The notes beneath the pieces are model-generated. The model was given only the letters and a program-made list of their open reading frames with translations, had not been told where the DNA came from and made no database searches. This document shows, in pieces, positions 50,157 to 55,004 of a stretch of 55,004 nucleotides of DNA. Position 1 is the first letter of the stretch. Every line of letters starts with the position of its first letter. This DNA is from an uncultured bacterium (GTDB lineage: Bacteria; Bacillota; Clostridia; Oscillospirales; Acutalibacteraceae), in contig CASDTH010000033.1 in NCBI GenBank assembly GCA_949283655.1, forward strand, positions 1 to 55,004, read 5' to 3'. The position numbers were made by a program, and so were the translations under genes.

Positions 50157-50627
50157 CTACGCGGCTGATTGCTTTTTAGGGGCCTTGGGGTATTTTACCA
50201 TTGCGAGGATGAGCCCAATCATCGCCGCGAGTGTGAAGAGGAAAAAGATGCTGTTGCACACCGTTGCCTCCCAGCTCCAGGGCGACCGAGCGGCACTGAC
50301 GCTAACCCCAAAATAATAATCATGCACTCTGGCGTAAATCTGCGGCACGATACTGCCTGATGCGAGCAGCAAAAGCTTGGGCCACAATGCGACCTCTTTT
50401 CGATAAAAGAGGAGCGATACAAGCGCAAGCGCGCAAGTGGAAACGTAGGAGAACAATACAAAAAACAGGTTCTGATCCGTGGTGAAATAATCCCCGATGC
50501 CGAGCACACCTTCCAGCAGGCGGTATGCGCTCGTATCATATAGGTAGCACCCGATGAGATAGAGCAGGCCGCCAATGGAGAGGATGGAAAGGCAAAAGAA
50601 GATCGCTTTTTTCAGATGGTAGCGCAT
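50157..50627 (-). CDS. Array paralog D: small four-helix membrane protein
   Basis: 156 residues, unknown family. It is nearly the same as paralog B: MRYHLKKAIFFCLSILSIGG start, the LLFYRKEVALWPKLLL loop, and the TLAAMIGLILAMVKYPKAPKKQSAA end. The C-terminus is instead closest to A. It is therefore a mosaic of B-like and A-like ends. The start at 50627 is set by AAGGAG 9 nt upstream. It follows E by 46 nt, as B follows C. Confidence 0.85.
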   Translation of the reverse strand: MRYHLKKAIFFCLSILSIGGLLYLIGCYLYDTSAYRLLEGVLGIGDYFTTDQNLFFVLFSYVSTCALALVSLLFYRKEVALWPKLLLLASGSIVPQIYARVHDYYFGVSVSAARSPWSWEATVCNSIFFLFTLAAMIGLILAMVKYPKAPKKQSAA

Positions 50628-50720
50628 AGCACACATCTCCTTCCCACGTTTGAAGATAGAATCGGGACGGTTGTCACTGCGGCGTTTTGGGATATTTCAC
50701 CATTGCGGCGATGAGCCAGA
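50487..50720 (-). repeat. Duplicated segment, copy 2
   Basis: Covers the 3' tail of paralog E, the E-D gap, and the first third of D. It matches 49305-49539 with an offset of about 1181 bp. Confidence 0.85.
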
Positions 50721-51123
50721 TGAGGGCCGCGAGCGTGACAGCCGCAGCGGCACAATAGACGGCCAGCCAAAGCCCCGCCTCAAGCTCCATTTCGCTCATG
50801 TGAGCGGACATATACCAGTCGTTAACCAATCCCCAAAAGCATCCCGCCACAGTGGAAAGAAGCAGGAGAAACACAGGCCAGGTTCGCAATTCTCTACGAT
50901 AAAAAAGGACGGAAACCAGCGCCTGTAATACGGTGACCGTTATAGCGAGCAAACAGGGGCCGATCATAGCGTCTGTGCTGAAGAAATCTCCGATGCCGAG
51001 CACCTCCTCCAGAAAATGTGCGGCACACACATGATAGAGCTCCAGCAGAAACAAATAGCCGAGGCCGCAGATTGCGAGAATAGAAAGGCAAAAGAAGATC
51101 GCTTTTTTCAGATGGTAGCGCAT
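50674..51123 (-). CDS. Array paralog E: small four-helix membrane protein
   Basis: 149 residues, unknown family, first full gene of the array. It starts MRYHLKKAIFFCLSILAICG; the loop is VLFYRRELRTWPVFLL, and the tail MVKYPKTPQ matches C. Its middle is unlike the others. The ATG at 51123 has AAGGAG 9 nt upstream, and this site lies inside the small ORF 51108-51197, so its translation may be coupled to that ORF. Confidence 0.84.
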   Translation of the reverse strand: MRYHLKKAIFFCLSILAICGLGYLFLLELYHVCAAHFLEEVLGIGDFFSTDAMIGPCLLAITVTVLQALVSVLFYRRELRTWPVFLLLLSTVAGCFWGLVNDWYMSAHMSEMELEAGLWLAVYCAAAAVTLAALIWLIAAMVKYPKTPQ

Positions 51124-51197
51124 AGCGCACATCTCCTTCCTACGTTTTGCCAAAAGGGAAAAAGAGTAAAATTAGCTTTTTGATTGTGGTATCGCAT
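51108..51197 (-). pseudogene. 29-codon ORF, remnant of a sixth paralog or leader
   Basis: It starts MRYHNQKANFTLF, recalling the MRYHLKKAIFF start of B, D and E, behind AAGGAGG at good spacing. It then runs out of frame and stops at 51108, overlapping the start of paralog E by 16 nt. It may be a truncated sixth copy, or a leader ORF whose translation sets ribosome access to E. Confidence 0.6.
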
Positions 51198-51213
51198 ATA
51201 GATTCCTCCTTCA

Positions 51214-51252
51214 TCAACGGCCGGAGCAAGCAGCGCCGCACACAAGGCCCAT
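51214..51252 (-). CDS. 12-codon micro-ORF with two cysteines
   Basis: Encodes MGLVCGAACSGR behind a full AGGAGG (51262-51267) at 9-nt spacing. It is the first ORF of the array transcript. The strong ribosome site makes chance less likely, but no family is recognised. A leader peptide or a small signal peptide are both possible. Confidence 0.45.
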   Translation of the reverse strand: MGLVCGAACSGR

Positions 51253-51315
51253 GGGAATCCGCCTCCTTTTTCTAGAAGGTTTTGATCAAGCTCACCGGAA
51301 TGGTATGAGATTGTT

Positions 51316-51401
51316 TTCTTACCACAATTTCATTGTAGATGTAAATTATGTACAGATTGTTTCTTCATGATTACAGATTTGTATCCTAAGATTACAATTT
51401 T
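51316..51401 (-). promoter_or_regulatory. Array promoter with three 21-bp-spaced direct repeats
   Basis: On the minus strand TTTACA (51340-51345), 18 bp, TAAGAA (51316-51321) form a weak promoter. The spacer holds a near-dyad ACAAT-N3-ATTGT. Upstream of the -35, the words TACAGATT (51351), TACAGATT (51372) and TACAATTT (51393), read on the plus strand, recur at exactly 21 bp. That is two helical turns and the period of LytTR-type sites. The closest repeat starts 6 bp from the -35, a typical activator position. Confidence 0.65.
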
Positions 51402-51470
51402 GTAGCCCGTTTTCGCGGGAATACGGCAAGGCCTGATCGTCTGTGCGAGGTGCGCAACAGGAATCAGCCT

Positions 51471-51506
51471 GCAAAAAAGCCCCCGTGGGGCTTCCCACGG
51501 GGGTAT
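51471..51506 (-). terminator. Terminator of the tryptophan transporter operon
   Basis: On the minus strand CCCCCGTGGG pairs with CCCACGGGGG, followed by CTTTTTTGC. Confidence 0.9.
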
Positions 51507-51529
51507 GCTTGATTGATGTGGTTGTACGC

Positions 51530-52303
51530 TCAGTTGCCACACTCCACGCTGATCTCGTTGAAAACCTTGAGCAGGGCGTCAATTTCCAGCTTCTGTTTTT
51601 CCTCGCCGCGCACATCCAAAACGCAGCGGCCTTCGTGCATCATCACCAGACGCGTGCCGTATTCCAGCGCAAAGCGCAGGTTGTGCGTGACCATGAGGGA
51701 GGTCACCTGCTTCTCCTTCACGATTTTATCCGTGATTTGCATCACGGTCTCAGAGGATTTGGGGTCGAGCGCTGCTGTGTGCTCATCAAGAATCAAAAGT
51801 TCAATATCTGTCATATTCGCGAGGATCAGCGCAAGCGCCTGCCTTTGGCCGCCGGAGAGCGTGCCTGCCTTGACGTTCAGGCGGTCTTCCAGCCCCATGC
51901 CGCAGGTTTCCAGCAGCGTGCGGTAGTAGTCCGTCCGGCGTTTGTTGACGCCGCGGGCAAGGCCAAAGGCCTTGTGCTTATTGTCCGCCAGCGCCATGTT
52001 TTCCAGAATCGTCAGTTCGTCGCAGGTGCCCTTATTTGGATCCTGAAACACGCGGCCGATTTTGTCCGCCCGTTTGAATTCCGGCATCCGCGTGATATCC
52101 TTGCCCTGAAAAAGGACGTGGCCGCCCTCGATGGGAAGAGAACCGCAAATGATGTTGAGCAGCGTCGTTTTGCCGGAGCCGTTGGAGCCGACGATGGAGA
52201 CGAATTCGCCCTTTTCCACTTCAAAGCTGAATTGGTTAAACAGCGTCGTCTCATCCGGCGTGCCGATGTGGAACTTTTTGGTCACATGGTCAAGCTTTAG
52301 CAT
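51530..52303 (-). CDS. trpZ: ABC transporter ATPase, TrpZ-like
   Basis: 257-residue uptake ATPase. Walker A GSNGSGKTT lies near 39-47, the Q-loop VFQDPNKGT follows, then the signature LSGGQRQALAL near 149, Walker B LLILDEHTAALD near 169, and the switch His in MVTHNLRFAL. The form DEHTAALDP is characteristic of ATPases paired with the ABC_sub_bind-type binding proteins. The ATG has GGAGG upstream and overlaps the permease gene by 14 nt. The tryptophan assignment comes from the Trp-type T-box at the head of the operon. Confidence 0.9.
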   Translation of the reverse strand: MLKLDHVTKKFHIGTPDETTLFNQFSFEVEKGEFVSIVGSNGSGKTTLLNIICGSLPIEGGHVLFQGKDITRMPEFKRADKIGRVFQDPNKGTCDELTILENMALADNKHKAFGLARGVNKRRTDYYRTLLETCGMGLEDRLNVKAGTLSGGQRQALALILANMTDIELLILDEHTAALDPKSSETVMQITDKIVKEKQVTSLMVTHNLRFALEYGTRLVMMHEGRCVLDVRGEEKQKLEIDALLKVFNEISVECGN

Positions 52304-53210
52304 GGCGTGCGCCTCCTTTCTTGCCGAGCATCGTGGTGGAGAGCAACGCGATCGTAAAGAGCACTGCCATCAGCAGCTTGAGATACTGCGTGGGGAGCCC
52401 CAGCGCCAGCGCGATTGAGAGGCAGGCTTTATAAAGAATCGCGCCGAGAAAAACCTTGCTGGTTGCGCGCAGGAACCGTACGCGGCGAAACAGGCTCAGG
52501 CCGATAATCACAGATGCGAGGCCGATGACCACCATGCCGGTGCCCATCTGCAGGTCGGCAGAGCCCTTCTGCTGCGCGATGATCGAGCCTGCCATGGCGG
52601 CAAACCCATTGCCGATGGCAAGGCCAAGGATTTTAGAGGAACCTGGGCTGCGCGCAAGCATGGTGACATATTGCTCATTGTTGCCCGTGGCACGCAGCAG
52701 CAGGCCCGATTTGGTGGAGAGATACCAATCAAGCGCGTATTTGCACACAACGGCGATCACCAGCGCCACAAAAATGGGGCGCAGGGTGTAGCCGCCCACC
52801 GTTTCCGGCAAAAGCGTGGCGGGCGCGCTGGAAAAAATGGTGGGGGAGGTGAAGAAGGAGACGAGCGACAGGCCGCCCGTGCCCTTCATGACCAGCACAA
52901 GGTTGATGGAGAGCAGGGCCGTCATCACCAAAATGCCGCACAGCAGCGGCCGGATGCGCAGCTTGACATTGAGAAGCCCCGTCACACAGCCCGCCAGAGC
53001 CCCTACTGCGAAGGAGAGCACAACGCATAGCCAGGGGTTCAGGCCCATCAGAATCAGCACGCCGGTGAGCACCGCGCCTAGCGGCACCGTGCCGTCTACC
53101 GACAGATCTGGAAAATCCAAAATGCTGTAGGTGATGTATACGCCATAGGCTAGGATTGCATAGACAAACCCCTCCTCCAGCGTCGCTTTTAAAATACCGA
53201 ACAGTTCCAT
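52290..53210 (-). CDS. trpY: ABC transporter permease, TrpY-like
   Basis: 306-residue membrane protein with about eight to nine helices, of the LivH-like permease branch. Motifs include DFPDLSVDGTVPLGAV near 35, GLLNVKLRIRPLLCGILVMTALLSINL, and LRATGNNEQYVTMLARSPG in the cytosolic loop near 190-210 that contacts the ATPase. The ATG at 53210 (after AAGTGGG) is preferred over a GTG four codons upstream, though both are weak. It lies between binding protein and ATPase. Confidence 0.9.
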   Translation of the reverse strand: MELFGILKATLEEGFVYAILAYGVYITYSILDFPDLSVDGTVPLGAVLTGVLILMGLNPWLCVVLSFAVGALAGCVTGLLNVKLRIRPLLCGILVMTALLSINLVLVMKGTGGLSLVSFFTSPTIFSSAPATLLPETVGGYTLRPIFVALVIAVVCKYALDWYLSTKSGLLLRATGNNEQYVTMLARSPGSSKILGLAIGNGFAAMAGSIIAQQKGSADLQMGTGMVVIGLASVIIGLSLFRRVRFLRATSKVFLGAILYKACLSIALALGLPTQYLKLLMAVLFTIALLSTTMLGKKGGARHAKA

Positions 53211-53284
53211 GTGTAAACCCACTTTCTTTCACCGATAGAGGGCGCAGAGCGCCAACGGCCCATTTTCCTGAGGACTGCCGAAGA

Positions 53285-53311
53285 GCCGGAACGGTCAAAC
53301 CGTACCGGCCC
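53285..53311 (-). other. Intercistronic hairpin between binding protein and permease
   Basis: GCCGG-ACGGT and ACCGT-CCGGC pair around a short CAA loop with bulges. The 125-nt gap and hairpin could lower permease and ATPase levels relative to the binding protein, as is usual in uptake operons. It resembles the GGAACGGTC palindromes at 36.6-36.9 kb in part. Confidence 0.5.
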
Positions 53312-53335
53312 GATGCAAGCGAAAAGGGCGCTTTG

Positions 53336-54361
53336 TCAGGAGGCGGTGGTTACCTGCTGTGCGCTTTGGTAGGCTTCAGGCAGCGTGAGGCCGAATTTTG
53401 CAAGCACATCGCTGTTGTAGACCGGCGTGCTATCCTTCACGCGGGAAACCGGGATGCTGCCTGCGTCTGTGCCGCTGAGCACCTGGCCGGCCAGCCGGCC
53501 GGTCTCCTTGCCGAGGGCGACATAATCCAGGCTCTCTGAGGCGAGACAGCCCTTCTCAACCTGCTCGATCTCTGAGCCGTAAACCGGGATGCCGGCCTCG
53601 TTGGCCTTGGCGAGCACGACGCCAAGGTTATTGACAACGTTGTTATCCGTGAAATTGTTGATGCAGTCAACCTGGGCGGCTAGCGTAGCAGCGGCCTGCG
53701 GGATATCGGCAGCGCTCTGAACGCCCATCTCCACAATTTCAAAGCCGTATTGCGGCGCGAGCTCCTTAAACTGCTTGAGGTGGGAGACGGAGTTTGCCTC
53801 GCTTGTCGTATAGAGGATGCCGATCTTTTTCGCATCCGGCTGGAAGGCGCGGATCATCTGCATCTGCGCTTCCAGATTCAGCAGGTCGGCCGTGCCGGTG
53901 GTGTTGTTGCCGGGCTGATCCAGAGATGCTACCAGCTTCGCGGCCACTGGGTCGGATACGGCACAAAATACCGTTGGGATGTTGGCGCTGCGCGCCGCGC
54001 CATAGACAGCGGTGGCAGCGGGCGTTGCAATGCCGATCATCAGATCGTATTTTTGGGCTGCCATGTTGTTTGCAATCTGGGTTGCCATCTGATCCTCGCC
54101 GTTGGCGTTTTGAAAGTCGATATCGGCGGTTTTGCCATCCTCATAGCCTGCTTCCGCAAGGCCCTGTATTAAGCCGTCATAGCAGTTATCCAGCGAGGCG
54201 TGCGGCGCATACTGGATGATGCCAATTTTTTTGACGCCACCGGAATCAGACTCCCCGCTTTGGCCGCTTTCCCCCGTGCCGTTGCCGGTGCAGGCGGCGA
54301 ACGTGCAAGCAATCAGCGCGGTGCTCATTGTAAGGGCAAGTAATTTTGTGAACTTTTTCAT
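53336..54361 (-). CDS. trpX: ABC substrate-binding lipoprotein, TrpX-like
   Basis: 341-residue solute receptor of the ABC_sub_bind family. The lipoprotein signal MKKFTKLLALTMSTALIACT ends in an AACT lipobox-like segment, so the mature protein is tethered to the membrane by cysteine. A Gly/Ser linker follows, then the periplasmic-binding fold: KKIGIIQYAPHASLDNCYDG, AQKYDLMIGIATPAA, PTVFCAVSDPVAAKLV, KKIGILYTTSEANS, PVYGSEIEQVEKGCLAS. The ATG follows AAAGGAAG. It is the first gene after a T-box whose specifier can be read as TGG, so tryptophan is the expected ligand. Confidence 0.9.
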   Translation of the reverse strand: MKKFTKLLALTMSTALIACTFAACTGNGTGESGQSGESDSGGVKKIGIIQYAPHASLDNCYDGLIQGLAEAGYEDGKTADIDFQNANGEDQMATQIANNMAAQKYDLMIGIATPAATAVYGAARSANIPTVFCAVSDPVAAKLVASLDQPGNNTTGTADLLNLEAQMQMIRAFQPDAKKIGILYTTSEANSVSHLKQFKELAPQYGFEIVEMGVQSAADIPQAAATLAAQVDCINNFTDNNVVNNLGVVLAKANEAGIPVYGSEIEQVEKGCLASESLDYVALGKETGRLAGQVLSGTDAGSIPVSRVKDSTPVYNSDVLAKFGLTLPEAYQSAQQVTTAS

Positions 54362-54495
54362 GACTTATCTTCCTTTCAAATGTGTGAAATCGTTACAAAT
54401 TGATTTGACCGGCGTGAGGAGTGAGTTACCCAGCGCCATCGTTTTCCAGAACCGCTCATGCCGTTCCCTCCTTGCAAACCACTTCATTTTTCAAA

Positions 54496-54800
54496 TTTAA
54501 AAAGCCCTTGCCCCAACATCTCTGTTGGGACAAGAGCTTTTATTCACTCCTGCGGTACCACCCGACTTGACCTGCCTGTTATAGCAGGCCCACTCCTTCC
54601 GCGCACTGCCATGCGCGCTTCGCTGATAACGGGTGAAGCTCCCGTCGCACCTAACCTCCGGCATAAGAGGAGGCTCGGATTGCCCTCGTAAGTCCATTCG
54701 CTGTGGTCTCCTCTGCCGCAATCACACCGTCTGCGGCTCTCTTGGAAAGGCTTTACCACGGTTACTACTCTTACTCACTGGTTTTCCAAACTTTATTTTA
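54496..54800 (-). ncRNA. T-box riboswitch, probably tryptophan-specific
   Basis: On the minus strand GGGTGGTACCGC (54552-54563) is the T-box, followed by a strong terminator hairpin with TTTTT (about 54496-54541). In Stem I, GTAAG pairs with CTTAC and CCGTGGT with ACCACAG. The loop between them carries AGTAGTAA on the 5' side and CGAATGGA on the 3' side. TGG (54694-54696) followed by A is in the specifier position and encodes tryptophan. The AGAGAGCC element is also present. Confidence 0.93.
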
Positions 54801-54805
54801 TTGAT

Positions 54806-54834
54806 ATTATATGCTGGAGGAAGGGGGATGTCAA
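54806..54834 (-). promoter_or_regulatory. Promoter of the tryptophan transporter operon
   Basis: On the minus strand TTGACA (54829-54834), 17 bp, TATAAT (54806-54811): full consensus, directly before the T-box leader. Confidence 0.92.
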
Positions 54835-54873
54835 GCTTTTTGGAATATTTTTTCTGTAGGGAATCTGCGTTTG

Positions 54874-55004
54874 TCAATGATATGACCCAAGGAAGGCAGC
54901 AAGGCGATCAAGAGGAGAAAGCCATCCAAGGGTACGCATCGCCTTGTTGCTGCTCCAAGATAGATGAATCTCCAATTTCTCATTGAGCTCCTGAACAGAG
55001 GCAA
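54874..55004 (-). mobile_element. C-terminal end of a transposase (cut by the window edge)
   Basis: On the minus strand the frame from the right edge to a TGA at 54874-54876 reads 42 residues: ASVQELNEKLEIHL, then WSSNKAMRTLGWLSP, then LDRLAAFLGSYH. The pattern of SNKAMRTLGWLSP-LDRL resembles the last segment of DDE integrase-core transposases, after the catalytic domain. The gene continues outside the window, so neither family nor integrity can be judged. No terminal inverted repeat was identified in the 40 bp that follow. It places an insertion element next to the Trp T-box promoter. Confidence 0.65.

Overview
The window looks like chromosomal DNA of a Gram-positive, low-oxygen Clostridia-type bacterium, most likely a gut Oscillospirales/Ruminococcaceae-like species. 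This is an inference from several things seen here: two T-box leaders, consensus sigma-A promoters with 16-17 bp spacers, strong AGGAGG ribosome sites that often serve TTG starts, CCA encoded in every tRNA, a Feo iron system with its cysteine-rich partner, and host-glycan genes (sialic acid, fucosidase). Base composition is mid-to-high GC, with one visibly AT-richer gene (the glycosyltransferase fusion at 23.5-26.1 kb).

Layout. 0-0.7 kb: tRNA cluster Asn, Met/Ile2 (CAT), Trp, Asp, Thr, with a 20-nt copy of the tRNA-Trp 3' end between Trp and Asp. 1-6 kb: MerR regulator with its own 19-bp-spacer promoter, then a MarR-led operon for a heterodimeric ABC exporter. 6.1-9.4 kb: leucine T-box, leuA (type 2) and leuB. 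9.4-12 kb: CPBP protease, tadA and mrp/apbC, all on the minus strand. 12.3-15.8 kb: two feoA genes, feoB and the FeoB-associated Cys-rich protein, with two GTTAG-N6-CTAAC operators. 16-19.1 kb: TtcA-like tRNA thiolase divergent from cysteine desulfurase and cysK. 19.2-21.8 kb: nanK-nanE divergent from nanA. 22.1-26.1 kb: exported DUF4474-like protein and a GT2/TagF-type glycosyltransferase. 26.2-36.5 kb: carbohydrate block (GH29 fucosidase; GntR plus membrane protein; GH30-like enzyme; AraC regulator; GPH sugar transporter with a long C-terminal coiled coil; alpha/alpha-barrel glycosidase-like protein). 36.5-37.1 kb: repeat-rich intergenic island. 37.1-41.6 kb: MacB/FtsX-type ABC ATPase and permease. 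41.6-45.4 kb: FHA protein, FtsW/RodA and a class B penicillin-binding protein. 45.5-48.3 kb: ilvE and an EIIC-like membrane protein. 48.4-51.4 kb: tandem array of five paralogous small membrane proteins with micro-ORFs and an unusual promoter. 51.5-54.8 kb: tryptophan T-box controlling an ABC uptake system of trpXYZ type. 54.87 kb to the end: the C-terminal end of a transposase.

How it fits together. Amino-acid supply is tied to charged-tRNA sensing: the T-box specifiers can be read as CTC (Leu) before leuAB and TGG (Trp) before the transporter. Leucine synthesis is also served by ilvE. Sulfur handling is grouped as cysK plus cysteine desulfurase, back to back with a thiolase that would use that sulfur. 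Iron uptake carries a repeated operator. Host-glycan use appears as separate small units, each with its own regulator or promoter.

The best candidate for something undescribed is the 48.4-51.4 kb locus. It has five related four-helix membrane proteins sharing an FYRKE-like loop and a KYPK tail, evidence of recent module duplication, a decayed sixth copy, a 12-codon cysteine-containing ORF, and three direct repeats at an exact 21-bp period just upstream of a weak -35 box. No product there is recognised.
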